Notes: generated by a model from the sequence alone, not told the origin. Positions 20,111-31,780 are shown, counted from the first letter of the stretch. The stretch: DNA of 64,000 bases from Cinnamomum chago (GCA_038049695.1 CP142460.1:36552001-36616000); one strand, 5' to 3'. Numbers and translations: made by a program.

Positions 20111-21649
20111 CTTTTTGGCATCATCAAAGTGTATGAAATTTCAAGTTTTCAACTTCAGCTTGAGGTCTAGAAACTGGCTTGGAATTTTAAAGACCTGTTT
20201 TTTTCTTTCTTTCTTTTTCTTGTCATATGATTCACTGTGTTCTGAAATCTTTAATAGATGATTGAATGGGTTTGAAGTGGTAGTTTAATGAAGTCACTTG
20301 GAAGTGATTTACACCTGACTTGTACTCAGATTAGTCAATGGAAGTGAATGAAAGTTGGAACAAGAAGAAGAAAACAGTGCAGGAACTGGGCGTGCAGAGC
20401 CTGGCAACAGGGCGGGCCTGGCTAGGGCCCAGACCTGTTTTCAGGCCCATCTCTGGGCTGGTTTTAGGTCCATTTCTGACCCAATTTCAGGCCTGTTTTC
20501 CAGCCCATATCAGGCCCATTCCAGGGCAGTTTCGAGGCCAATCTCAGGCCCAATTTCTGGGCAGATTCCAGGCCAATCTGAGGCCCAATTTCTGGGCAGA
20601 TTCCAGGCTGGTTTCAGGCCCAATTTCTGGGCTGTTTTCCAGCCCATTTCTGGGCTATTTTCCTGCCCATTTCAGCCCCTTTCCAGCCCATATTAGGCTC
20701 TATTTCCAGTCCTTTCCCCCCATTATTGGAAGCCCATTTAAACCCATTGAAGCATAGTAGTATGAGATGTATACATTGAATCAAATTACCTTAAATCGTG
20801 AAATTTAAATGGGAAAAATGATGGAATTGTTTGATGTTAGAATTACCCGGGAAATTTATTCAAGTCTTAATATACACTTTATATCTTTAATTGTCAGAGA
20901 TCTTCAGTGACACAAAGCATTACATATATTATTGACATTAAGGGTCTAAGTGTATGTCAAGATGACCCGTGGTAAGTCATTAAACCACTATACATTAATT
21001 CATTCCAAGTTAAGAAAATTTGTATACTTTCTACAAATTGTTTTGAAATAGATTTGAATGGTTTGCCACGTTCGAAAACATCGGTAAGGCTACTCATCTG
21101 ATTCGTTCGAATTTGTCAGTATGTATTTGTCTGGAGTAGTTCCTTTTATCGATTTTGGAAATGTATTACTATGATTTGATTTGTATTAATTCAGGTTTTG
21201 GTTTTGAATGGCACCACTAAGCTTATGTCACCTAGTTGGGCTGATCACCCGGCTTGGGATCTTAAAATTATTTACCAACTGCAGTTTGGATTCTGTTTGT
21301 TTGCTCCGGCCATGGCAACGGTTCTGTATTCCGGTCCCACGAGTAGTGGCAACGGCTTCTGTCTGTCTGTTCCGGCCATTTTATATGGCAACGGTTATTT
21401 GTCTGTCTGCTCTTGTTACTTCAGTAATAGGAGAATATAGCTACATGTGGTTTGCCAATATTTCGATTATTTGTCAGTTAGTTTGAAACATTTAAACTAT
21501 GAAATTCTTTCATTTGCATAGATTTAGTTCATTTGGCTTACTCTTTATATATGTTTCGTTTCAATTGTATTTTTATGATTTTAAATATGACATTTATAAA
21601 ACTTGTATACCTTATCTGCTTTATTCACTTGCCAGACCGTCGTGTCAGA
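20111..21649 (+). mobile_element. Element E, left part: Tekay-like LTR fragment interrupted by A
   Basis: This non-coding stretch ends in 'gccagaccgtcgtgtcaga' at the A insertion point; D has 'gccaaaccgtcgtgtttga' at 62551-62569, and the match to D resumes after A. Between 20400 and 20715 is a short-period array of 'caggcccaatttctgggcagattc' units, and 21300-21400 has three 'tccgg(c/t)c…ggcaacgg' units. The left boundary of E is not recognisable, and part of this stretch may belong to other debris. No coding motif was found. Confidence 0.5.
20405..20715 (+). repeat. Array of 'aggcccatttctgggc' inverted units
   Basis: More than ten short units alternate 'ggcccatt(t/c)ctgggc' and 'ggccaatctcaggccca', giving a pyrimidine-rich block in which many units are imperfect palindromes (GGCCCA…TGGGC). 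It is low in complexity on the plus strand and open in two frames, but codes for nothing recognisable. Confidence 0.75.
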
Positions 21650-22153
21650 TGTTAGGGATTTTGTATTTGCAATTTGATGGATGCATTTTCACTTTAGCAT
21701 CATTTGATTTACACACAGTTGCATTGATTTAAAATATCTTGAAATCTTGATTTTTACATGCATTGGTTTTAGACTTGAAGAAATCTTGTTTTATGCATGT
21801 TTTGTTTCTAAACTTGGATGCATTGGTTTTAGAATACAAACTCTTTTGAAAACGTAATTCTTTGTGCATTATATTTGGAAAATCATTTTGAGAATTTAGG
21901 CTTGAGCCTTGCATACATCCATCACTTTCAGAATCATCTTTGTATGCATTTTCATATGAAAAGAGTTTTTAGAAATCAAGCTAGCCTTTGGATTTAAAGT
22001 TTCGAATCTATATAGGCTTTGTGTGTTTCATGTTTTTTTAAACATCTTCATTTGATTTAAAACATGTTTTTAAGCTTGATTAATTGGCCCAAAATGTTCC
22101 ACAAAGAAAATCTTTGAATCTTGCAAAAGTGGATTTTGTGGTCCCGGCAGTGT

Positions 22154-22296
22154 CGCCGGTCGACCGGCGCAGAGGTCCCGGTCGACCGGGAACACTGCAG
22201 GCAGAAAGTGCCTGGGAGCTCCAACGGTCAGAAATTTGACCGTTATGTGATCTCGGTCGACCGAGACCTGTTTGCAGGTCGACCGAGGACTAGCCG
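22154..22296 (+). promoter_or_regulatory. Palindrome cluster upstream of A promoter (5' LTR)
   Basis: Perfect 16-bp palindromes CGCCGGTCGACCGGCG (22154-22169), TCCCGGTCGACCGGGA (22176-22191) and TCTCGGTCGACCGAGA (22251-22266), plus AACGGTCA-N6-TGACCGTT (22223-22244). An outer pair CCAACGG / CCGTTGG encloses the last two. The cluster ends about 15 bp before the TATA box. Confidence 0.9.
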
Positions 22297-22311
22297 TTGG
22301 GCACTTTTTGC

Positions 22312-22319
22312 TATAAAAA
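22312..22319 (+). promoter_or_regulatory. TATA box of A 5' LTR
   Basis: 'gcTATAAAAAtgag', immediately downstream of the palindrome cluster. The equivalent in the 3' LTR is at about 28039. Confidence 0.7.
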
Positions 22320-23517
22320 TGAGTTCTTTCCTTTGTCAAATGTTGGAGATTTTGAAGACTCTTTTGAGGAGCTTTGAGACAAGACAAAGGGGATGAACTA
22401 AGAGAGACCAAAGAGTCATTTGGTGAGCTAAAGCTTGGATTAATGAAGTTAAATCTCTAAGTAAGCTCTACCTCTCTTAATCATAGTTTACATGCTTTGT
22501 TTAAGTTATTGGTAAATGATTTTGAGCATGATAACTATGATGTGATGAATTCATTATTCTCTCAATCTTTGATCTAATTAAGATTGGATTCTTCACTTTG
22601 TTTTCATCCAAGTAGTTTTTAAACTTTCTTAATCATGCTTAGTCTAAATCTTTGATTTCTTTTATATAGCATGATTCTTTTTCTTGGTTGAAACATTACT
22701 TGTTGTTTTCATTCATTTAAACATTAGTAAAATTATTTTGATTTTGAAAACAACATTGCACATGCATCACATGTTCTAAGTTAGTCATTTTCATACAACT
22801 TGTGATTCTTTGATTTTCATGTCATTAACAAGTTGATTTTCATACGTGTGATTTGCATTAGACTTCAATCAAATCTTTCATGAGCTTTAAACTTTGAAAT
22901 GCTTTAAGCATATATTTGATTGAGCTTTCTTTTTTAAACTTGATTGAAGTTATCACACACACACATCATGAGCATACACATTTGCATTCATTTAGTGTTT
23001 GTGTGAGTTTGTTATTCACTTTCATATCCGCCTATTTTAGAGGCAAATACATTGTGCTTAGTTTGTATCTCTTAGAGTGATCTTTTGTAAAGACACATTC
23101 TTAGAGAAATCTTTATTGTGTAAAGGTTATTGCTTAGCCTAAGAAAAGCATCTTGTAAAGGTTATTGCTTAGCCTAGAAAAGCACATTGAGAGGTTGTTG
23201 TTTAGCCTAGAAAAACAACTTTGTAAGGGTTATTGCTTAGCCTAGTAAAAAGCATAAATAGTGGAAATCCGGTGGGGTGATTAGATCACAAGCCGGTAGT
23301 GGATGTAGGCATTGAGGCCGAACCACTATAAACCTTGGTGTTGTGGTGCTTGCTTTTGTGGTGATTGTGTTTATTAGCTTCCGCATATTGTTTGATTAAT
23401 CATCACATGTGACTAGTTTTTGTTAAGAAGTTAAAATTGTTTTAAATTGGTCACAATTGTAGCTCACCCTATTCACCCCCCCCCCCCTCTAGGGTTAGGA
23501 TCCCAAGGACTTTCAAT

Positions 23518-23529
23518 TGGTATCAGAGC
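23518..23529 (+). other. Primer-binding site of element A (initiator tRNA-Met)
   Basis: TGGTATCAGAGC, the complement of the 3' end of plant initiator tRNA-Met, 2 bp after the LTR end. Confidence 0.92.
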
Positions 23530-23616
23530 CAAGTGCTCTATCTTATAGGATCAAGTGTTTGGAACTCTTGATTAGGTGTAAAAACCTAGAGTCAAAAACC
23601 CTAGAGTTGTCCTTAT

Positions 23617-24831
23617 ATGAAAATCATTAGAATGGACTCCACTATGCTAGACTTTGTAGATTCTTCTAGACCCCTCATTCTTCCTTCTATTGGAGATTCA
23701 AACCCTCAATTAAATGAATATCAATTTGATTCAAAAGAGGAAGAAAATGAGTATGATGAAGATGATCTTCAACAAGCCTATAATGAATTATATACATTAT
23801 CTTCAAAGCTTGATAAGAGAAATAAAAGTTTAAAAGAAGAATCAAATAGACTAAACATAGAGTTAGCTTCTTCAAAAGATGAACTTAGAGAGAAAGAAGA
23901 AGTAATAAAATGTGTAGAATCTAAGTTCATGATCTCTTTAAATAACCTATCTAACATTCAAGATGAACTAAAAGAATTAAAGATGGGTTATGATAATGTC
24001 AATAAGAAAAATTTAAAACTAAGAGATCAAATAAAAAGGCAAGATGAAGACATTGACAATTTAGAATCCAAGTTGATTAAAAGTAAGTTAAAATCCTTAG
24101 AACTTGGATCTAATGTTGCGAATGAACTTAAACTTGAATTAAAACTTGCCAATGAAGAGCTAAGCAAATATAAGGAAATTGAAAATGAACTTTCAAAAGT
24201 CAAAAATGAAAATTCAATCCTTATAACCAAAGTCACTCAACTTGAAAGCTATAAACAAAAGTATGAGTGCAAATTTACCCAAGGAGAAGATAAATTTGAA
24301 AAATTATTTAGATTGGGTAAATCTAAAGGAGATAGGACGGGTCTTGGTTTTGATAAGTATATTTCACATGACCCTAAATTCACCAACACTTTTGTGAAAG
24401 GTGAGTCCTCATTCTCTAGCACTCTTTCTCCCATGCCCAAAACAAAATGTATTTATTGTGGCATTGAAAGACACTTTAGGTTTGAGTGCAAACTAAGAAG
24501 AAGCCATGTGTCTAAACCCATATTTGAACCCAAAAAGGTAGAATCAAAATCTATGAAGGGTAAGACACTAAAAACCAAAGAAGACTCCAAAAAGATTAAA
24601 GAAGTTAAATCATTTAAAATGGAGTCTCCTAAAATAGATTCTAAAAAGTTTAAACAAGTTAAACCAAGCTTGAAAGAATCTATGAACAAAAAGCTTCTCA
24701 ACCTATCTCCCTTATATAAACCCATGAAAGAACTTTTGAATAAAGTAACAAAGTTAAATCTAAAATTCAAAAGTCAAATGAAGGGAGAATATAAGAAGAA
24801 GAGAAAAATGATCAAATCCCCTAAGAATTGA
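23617..24831 (+). CDS. Gag-like coiled-coil/zinc-knuckle protein of element A
   Basis: An intact 404-codon ORF starting about 90 bp after the primer site, as expected for a first ORF. Residues 1-45 are acidic. Residues 50-215 form a long Leu/Glu/Lys heptad-like coiled coil (LSSKLDKRNKSLKEESNRL and later KVKNENSILITKVTQLE). KTGLG-like residues DRTGLGFDKYIS follow. A CX2CX4HX4C zinc knuckle (CIYCGIERHFRFEC) lies at 278-291. The C-terminal 110 residues are Lys-rich. Sirevirus gag normally begins with a folded capsid domain, which I do not see, so this looks like the C-terminal half of gag kept as a free protein. It could bind element RNA and multimerise; that role is inferred. It is the only coding region of this pol-less element. 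Confidence 0.75.
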   Translation: MKIIRMDSTMLDFVDSSRPLILPSIGDSNPQLNEYQFDSKEEENEYDEDDLQQAYNELYTLSSKLDKRNKSLKEESNRLNIELASSKDELREKEEVIKCVESKFMISLNNLSNIQDELKELKMGYDNVNKKNLKLRDQIKRQDEDIDNLESKLIKSKLKSLELGSNVANELKLELKLANEELSKYKEIENELSKVKNENSILITKVTQLESYKQKYECKFTQGEDKFEKLFRLGKSKGDRTGLGFDKYISHDPKFTNTFVKGESSFSSTLSPMPKTKCIYCGIERHFRFECKLRRSHVSKPIFEPKKVESKSMKGKTLKTKEDSKKIKEVKSFKMESPKIDSKKFKQVKPSLKESMNKKLLNLSPLYKPMKELLNKVTKLNLKFKSQMKGEYKKKRKMIKSPKN

Positions 24832-26830
24832 ACAAACTCACCAACTTCAAAAGACTAATCACCAATCGAAGCTAAATTTAGTGAAATCTAAATATCATGG
24901 TGATAAGTTTAAATTGAAAATTTATCAAGTCAAATCTCCTTTAGTTGGTGAGAAGTCCAAACTAGACCTCAAAGTTCAACCCTCTCAAGACCTTAGGTGG
25001 ATTCCTAAAGTTATTTACCTAGACAAACCTTAGGGCCTTGAACCTTCATTGACCAACCTATTCTTTATAGTCAAATCACTTTGTTGGTCATGTTGCATTT
25101 GCATTTTGTTTTCTTTTAGTTACATTTCTTAAAATGCATTGCTTCTTTATGATCAATTGATTTTGTCTTCATGCACCATTCTAGTTACATTTCATGGTTT
25201 TCAAAATCTTTTGATTATAATTTCATCATGTTTGATTTGCTTTTTGCACACATATGTTTTGCATTACATTTCTTTACATGATTAATTGATTGTGTTTTTA
25301 AAAAAGCTTTCATAGCTAATTTATTCATGATCAATTGTTGTTGAATCATTTGTGTAGATGTCATAGTAAGATTATTTGAACAAATGATTTGAATCAATTC
25401 AAGTTTTTCCATGGACTCCTAAGTTATACTTTTATATGGAAAATCATTGTTTTGAAAAATCAACTTGTATGTGGTTCATTTAAGTTGTATCTTTTAAAAT
25501 ACAATGTTGAAAATTGATCTTCAAAATCATTCTTTTTATGCTCATTGTTGGATTTTGTTTATCAAAATGATTTGAAGATTGTTTGAATGGAAATGCTCTA
25601 AAATATCATTAGTTATATTCATCTAAGCATGTTCCATGATTCTCATTTCCTTTTCTTTTGGTTTCATTATGTTAGAATTGGAGATGTATGTTGTTTGCAT
25701 CCTTGCTTATTTATTTACATTCTTTTTATATGCAAATGACTATTGGTTCCATGTATGGTTGTGGTATTAGTAATATTTGTAGAAACCATACTAGAACCCA
25801 AACCCATCCTCTATGCCTTATAGTCATTTCTTTTTGGATGGTTATGATGTTGATTCATGTGAATTCTCTAAGTGATGTCATTCTTATACATGTTTCAACT
25901 TCATAGTAGTGTTCTAATCATATGAAACTCTTTGAAATCTATTCCTCATATTTCTATATGTTTGATGGATATCTTAGATGTTGAATTCATATGATTTTGA
26001 CACTTTGGAAATTGCATGCATTACCAAGTAGTATCCTTTTGCATTGCAATTTACCTTGTTCATCACTATGCTCAATAGTCATATCTTTAAAAGTGATGAA
26101 TATCCATTTATGATGCTTGATGGAATTTTGTGTTTGTCACATCTTTGCTGTTTATCATGTTGTCAAATTCAATTAGTTTCTATTGGTAAAATTTTCGATT
26201 GATTTGATTTCTTGTGAATGTGATAGACCATGTGTGCATTGGTTTGAACTTGATAGTTATATATTTGTTCCATGTCACACACCATTAGCATCATAATTTT
26301 CATGTTGCCACCTTCCTTGCTCATATAGGTAAATCTCATGACCTCCATGTTTATGTGTTCATAATAGTGGTTGGTTATTAGGTGAGGCTGGCTTCATGGT
26401 TGAATCTCATTTCACTCATCTTGCACTTTATTAGTCATATTTATTGATTGAATGAAATGATTTTCAAAACTTACATAGCATATGATTTTCATAGTTATAT
26501 TGATTGATGCTATGTTTAGTAAACCCCATTTCATCATGGATAGCTCTAATTTGGATTTTTCCTAATAGTTATATTTTTAAATCCATTTTAGAGTGATTGT
26601 GTTTAATAGACTTATCCTTAAATCTCAATTGGTATTCTTTGTTTTTCCAATTGATATCCATGATTGCTTTTCCCATTAGATCTTGCTCTCTTTTGGTAAT
26701 TTGATCAAATTGAGCCTTATAGTTAAAATGAATCTAATCCTTTCCTTGAAGTTGACCCTCATTTGGTTAAACCATCTACTTCTTGAACCAAATAGTTATA
26801 TCTTGTCAAAAGTTTGACATAAGAAGAGAA
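24832..26830 (+). other. AT-rich non-coding interior of element A
   Basis: Two kilobases where integrase, RT and RNase H would be expected. I find no pol motif in any frame. The sequence is AT-rich, with no frame above about 72 codons, and repeatedly contains 'tagttatat' or close variants (about 25117, 25182, 25430, 25610, 26068, 26250, 26430, 26493, 26567, 26785), each in a different context. Confidence 0.6.
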
Positions 26831-26837
26831 TGGATTG

Positions 26838-27376
26838 AGGGGGAGTGTAAACCTTCATAGGAAGTATTAGTTTTGATCAAATTCACCCTTGGATTGCCTT
26901 TGAGCCCTTAGAGTTAACTTCCATACATGATAGCCTGTTATGTATTTCATTTTCGATTTCATTTGTTAACAGGTGCTACTAAAGGTATTTTCCTTATTTC
27001 ATGTGTGTAGGTACCTTTGCAATTTAATGTCAAAGGGGGAGATAGAGTTCAAGTACTCGAAGATCTCCTATTCTTCAAAGGGGGAGAGAGCATTCAAAGG
27101 GAGAGAGAGGCATGGTCAAAGGGGGAGAGCAAATAGAAGAAAGAAAGCTTGGAGCTAAAGAAGATGCTTGGTCATAGAAAGGAAAGAAGAAGAGAAAGCT
27201 TGAAGAATGATCAAGCACCAAGCATCAAGAAGATTGAGGAAAAGAGCCCAAGAGCCCAAGCTAAGAGGAGGAGCATCCAAGAAGATTTCAAGACTTGTCC
27301 AGCATAGGGGGAGCTGAAGACTAAGAGTGTAATTTCAATGATGAGTAAGTTGCCATCAAATTACAAAGGGGGAGAT
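26838..27376 (+). other. Multiple polypurine tracts of element A
   Basis: 'gagggggag' near 26838, then 'caaagggggaga' or close forms near 27030, 27078, 27096, 27118 and 27365, plus 'taggggga' near 27305. The last lies directly before the 3' LTR (27377) and is the functional plus-strand primer by position. Several spaced copies are a known Sirevirus trait. Confidence 0.85.
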
Positions 27377-29241
27377 TGTTAGGGATTTTGTATTTGCAAT
27401 TTGATGGATGCATTTTCACTTTAGCATCATTTGATTTACACACACTTGCATTGATTTAAAATATCTTGAAATCTTGATTTTTACATGCATTGGTTTTAGA
27501 CTTGAAGAAATCTTGTTTTATGCATGTTTTGTTTCTAAACTTGGATGCATTGGTTTTAGAATACAAACTCTTTTGAAAACGTAATTCTTTGTGCATTATA
27601 TTTGGAAAATCATTTTGAGAATTTAGGCTTGAGCCTTGCATACATCCATCACTTTCAGAATCATCTTTGTATGCATTTTCATATGAAAAGAGTTTTTAGA
27701 AATCAAGCTAGCCTTTGGATTTAAAGTTTCGAATCTATATAGGCTTTGTGTGTTTCATGTTTTTTTAAACATCTTCATTTGATTTAAAACATGTTTTTAA
27801 GCTTGATTAATTGGCCCAAAATGTTCCACAAAGAAAATCTTTGAATCTTGCAAAAGTTGATTTTGGGGTCCCGGCAGTGTCGCCAGTCGACCGGCGCAGA
27901 GGTCCCGGTCGACCGGGAACACTACAGGCAGAAAGTGCCTGGGAGCTCCAACGGTCAGAAATTTGACCGTTATGTGATCCCGGTCGACCGAGACCTGTTT
28001 GCAGGTCGACCGAGGACTAGCCGTTGGGCACTTTTTCCTATAAAAATGAGTTCTTTCCTTTGTCAAATGTTGGAGATTTTGAAGACTCTTTTGAGGAGCT
28101 TTGAGACAAGCCAAAGGGGATGAACTAAGAGAGACCAAAGAGTCATTTGGTGAGCTAAAGCTTGGATTAATGAAGTTAAATCTCTAAGTAAGCTCTACCT
28201 CTCTTAATCATAGTTTACATGCTTTGTTTAAGTTATTGCAAAATGATTTTGAGCATGATAACTATGATGTGATGAATTCATTATTCTCTCAATCTTTGAT
28301 CTAATTAAGATTGGATTCTTCACTTTGTTTTCATCCAAGTAGTTTTTAAACTTTCTTAATCATGCTTAGTCTAAATCTTTGATTTCTTTTATATAGCATG
28401 ATTCTTTTTCTTGGTTGAAACATTACTTGTTGTTTTCATTCATTTAAACATTAGTAAAATTATTTTGATTTTGAAAACAACATTGCACATGCATCACATG
28501 TTCTAAGTTAGTCATTTTCATACAACTTGTGATTCTTTGATTTTCATGTCATTAACAAGTTGATTTTCATACATGTGATTTGCATTAGACTTCAATCAAA
28601 TCTTTCATGAGCTTTAAACTATGAAATGCTTTAAGCATATATTTGATTGAGCTTTCTTTTTAAACTTGATTGAAGTTATCACACACACACATCATGAGCA
28701 TACACATTTGCATTCATTTAGTGTTTGTGTGAGTTTGTTATTCACTTTCATATCCGCCTATTTTAGAGGCAAATACATTGTGCTTAATTTGTATCTCTTA
28801 GAGTGATCTTTTGTAAAGACACCTTCTTAGAGAAATCTTTATTGTGTAAAGGTTATTGCTTAGCCTAAGAAAAGCATCTTGTAAAGGTTATTGCTTAGCC
28901 TAGAAAAGCACATTGAGAGGTTGTTGTTTAGCCTAGAAAAATAACTTTGTAAGGGTTATTGCTTAGCCTAGTAAAAAGCATAAATAGTGGAAATCCGGTG
29001 GGGTGATTAGATCACAAGCCGGTAGTGGATGTAGGCATTGAGGCCGAACCACTATAAACCTTGGTGTTGTGGTGCTTGCTTTTGTGGTGATTGTGTTTAT
29101 TAGCTTCCGCATATTGTTTGATTAATCATCACATGTGACTAGTTTTTGTTAAGAAGTTAAAATTGTTTTAAATTGGTCACAATTGTAGCTCACCCTATTC
29201 ACCCCCCCCCCCCTCTAGGTTTAGGATCCCAAGGACTTTCA
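27377..29241 (+). mobile_element. 3' LTR of element A
   Basis: Near-identical to 21650-23515. Visible differences include cacagttgc/cacacttgc, gtggatt/gttgatt, gccggtc/gccagtc (which breaks one palindrome arm), ctgcagg/ctacagg, ctcggtc/cccggtc and ttgctata/ttcctata. It ends GGACTTTCA and is followed by E sequence. Confidence 0.95.
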
Positions 29242-29749
29242 TCTGATACTCTTTTGTTTGGTGTCAGATGTCGGACCCACAAATTTTGAGGAGGAGTACA
29301 CGGTTGAGGCGGTAGAGCCGCCAGTGGAGCCCGAGTGGCAGCATAACGATGTCATGTAGACGTCGTGTTGGAATTTGAGCTGAGATAACATTTTGGGAAC
29401 TTAGTTTATGACCTCATCGGTCTTCTTTTGGGATGTATAAATTAAATATACTTTTGTGATCCTCACAACTTTAACTAACTTTGGGTTATACCTTTTATAT
29501 ATTTCTCTTTTGATACAGAGTTTGTGCAATTATCTTATATCTCATTTGGTTTTTATTTTGCCACAAGCTTTCACATATTATTATTTGTTGTGAATTCGAT
29601 TAAATGGTTGCGATGGATCGTCTGGAATCCTCACCGCGGAATCCTGTGGGAAAATAAATAGCGTGTGCGAGCGGAATTTTCTGACCCGTCGCGCCACGTC
29701 CCCCGGATTAAGGACTTGATTATCAGGGCCTCGGTCCCGGGGCGTGACA
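29242..29749 (+). mobile_element. Element E, right part: end of Tekay-like LTR
   Basis: It resumes the LTR split by A. Landmarks shared with the D LTR, in the same order, are 'gagtggcagc..aacgatgtcatgtagacgtcg' (D: gagtggcagcccgacgatgtcatctagatgtcg), 'cttttgata.ag', 'tcctcaccgcgg.a..ctgtgggaaaa' and the terminal 'ggggcgtgaca' (D: ggggccgcgaca). No primer site follows, so it is a solo LTR or the outer end of a 3' LTR. It abuts B sequence at 29750. Confidence 0.7.
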
Positions 29750-31780
29750 CAAACGAAAGGAGTTAACATGGCATTCCCATCATAACTCAAGTTATGAGAC
29801 TAACACAGTGGTGTTCACTTAAATTCATGAATGCACAAAACACGCGTAACACTGTCTAAACATGTCGAGATAAAAGGGGAAAATCACTTATCAAAACACG
29901 ACTAGCAAAAGGAATGATCAATATGCATAACACGCTTAGGAAGTGACCCCTTTTTTCACTTTTGGAACAAATCTTCAAACAAGCTGGTACTTAACATTCA
30001 AAACGAATACACAATGATATTCATTGTATCAAAAGCTAAAGTACGAACACAAAGTCTATCAAGCACATGTAAGGACCTTTGGTTGATCTTTGTGTAAACA
30101 AAACCCTAAATGTTGGAATTAAAAGAGAATCGGTGCCCCGGAAGTTCAAAGACATCACAGGTTTCGAGTGCACAATATCAGGCTAAAGGTCACTTAACAT
30201 GTTCTAGTTTTCATTCTTACAAATATTCTTCAAAATGGGCAATGGTTTCAAATTCGGTCAGCTCGCGATCAGGTGTCGGCTAACTGAACTAGGATCTGGC
30301 GGCAAGCGGCCAGCTGACAGACTAGTTGACCGCTGGAAACCCAGGTCCAAACGCAGCTCTCTGGAAAAGAAACCGAACTGACTTCGGTTGGCTTGCGGTT
30401 AGCCGAAATGGGACCTGGCGGCTAGCCGTAAGCTGACCGTAGGGCTGGCCGCTGAACCCTGATGCACATGCCAGCTTCTAAAAAAGGAACCGCCGAGCTC
30501 AGCCAGCTCGGGGTTAGCCGAAATGGGAATTTCGGCTTACCGCCAGCTGACCAGCGGCTGACCGAAACTACACGACAAGTGCATTTCAGTTCAGATTTTC
30601 ACATTTTCTTCTTCCCTTCTTCTTGTTTCGCATTCAACCTGCACTTCCCTGAGCCTACAAGCTCTCCAAGGGATAAAACACACATTTCATAGCATAATTG
30701 AGACATCACATTCCCATTCTTCAATCTAAAACAAAATCCCCAAATTTTCCAATGAAATGAGAAGAATGGTAAGAAAACAAATCAAATGCACAGATGTTAT
30801 CATCCATCCTAGATTGGTTACTTGCCTTAGTCCAAGATGTCACAAACCTCTCTTCAAAAACCTCCACTCAAGATAATCCAAATACTACAAAACCCATGAA
30901 AACCAAACAAAACTCACTCAATCTTGAAAACAAGGAACTCATTTTCACAAAAGGGTTTGCAATATGAAAAATAAGATCTTTAGGAACCAAAAAGGCTCCA
31001 TTAAAGAGATGGGTTGGAGCTCTTACGTAGAAAAGGCCAAACAAGAGAGAAGGAAGAAAATGGAGATCTTGCCCAACTAGAAGCTTCAAGAAATTTGTAT
31101 CAATGGAAAGTTTAGGATGAGAGGAAGAAGATGATGGTCTTGGAATTCCATTTGGAGTCTTCTAGGATGATAATTCAAGAGAAACAAAGTGGAGAGAAAC
31201 GGTTTCTCCTCTTGGCTGCTCTAGGGTTAGGGTTTGAGAATGAAAAGAGGGAAAGAAGGAAAGAGTTGACTTAAAACCCTAGCAAATGGGGCCTAATGGC
31301 CAAATCTTGCATCAATGAAAACATGATCTTGCGAGCCTCGAATGAACTCGACGAAGAAGGATAAAATGATCCTCGAAATATCTAGTTTCCAAAAAATATA
31401 TTTTTAACATGGTTTTGTGATTTCGAAATTTGTGTCCAGATTTGAGCATAAAAGATAATCTTTACCCTTTTGGGCCAGAACTTGGGTTTTTGGGCTTTAA
31501 ACATGAATGGGCTGAAAACGAAAGTTGCAACACATGGTAAAATCATTCAAATGAAATCAAAATCAAAATTAAAAACGGAAACCGATACGATCCTCCTAAG
31601 CTTACGCGTGCACTCAGGCCTTCCTGAGCGTGTCTGACTAACACTAAACGTCCTCAAAATTCCCAAAGCTATATCTAGGACTAAACTAATTATTTATAAC
31701 CCAATGATAACTAGAACCACTTAGGACTAAACACATACTAATCACACACTAATCGAATTAGTCTGGGCCGGGGTCTAACA
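29750..31780 (-). mobile_element. 3' LTR of element B, truncated and internally deleted
   Basis: The LTR start (minus TGTTAGACC) is at 31780. Sequence from 29750 ('aaacgaaaggagttaacatgg') matches the right LTR from 36854. After 'gactaacac' it jumps to 'agtggtgttcactt', skipping right-LTR positions about 36911-37538 (~629 bp) at a 'ca' microhomology. The terminal ~206 bp (right copy 36644-36853) are absent, replaced by the end of E. It carries a GC-rich block 30250-30590 of 'ggtcagctcgcg', 'ggctagccg'-type inverted units. Confidence 0.8.

Larger units (their letters stand above)
21650..23515 (+). mobile_element. 5' LTR of element A
   Basis: It starts TGTTAGGG and ends ACTTTCA, followed by 'at' and the primer site. 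It contains the palindrome cluster (22146-22300), a TATA box at 22312, four near-repeats of 'gtaaaggttattgcttagcctaag' (23135-23250) and a C-tract at 23476-23487. The same features sit 5727 bp further on in the 3' LTR. Confidence 0.95.
21650..29241 (+). mobile_element. Element A: non-autonomous Sirevirus-derived (Ty1/Copia) element
   Basis: Two LTRs of about 1866 bp, beginning TGTTAGGGATTTTG and ending GGACTTTCA, flank a 3.86-kb interior. The initiator-tRNA-Met primer site TGGTATCAGAGC begins 2 bp after the 5' LTR, and AAAGGGGGAGAT lies just before the 3' LTR. Repeated polypurine tracts near the 3' end and the palindrome-rich LTR are known Sirevirus traits. The interior encodes one gag-like ORF but no integrase, RT or RNase H. 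The LTRs differ at roughly 15-20 positions in 1.87 kb by eye, so the insertion is young. The flanks TCAGA / TCTGA would be a 5-bp target duplication with one mismatch. Confidence 0.9.

Noticed and set aside
20111..20760. Protein-coding gene in the 'GPISGLFSSP' repeated frame (139 codons)
   Set aside because: Reading of a short GGCCCA/TGGGCC repeat array in an LTR fragment; two frames are open at once.
21645..29246. Perfect target-site duplication for A
   Set aside because: Flanks are TCAGA and TCTGA, one mismatch; reported only as imperfect.
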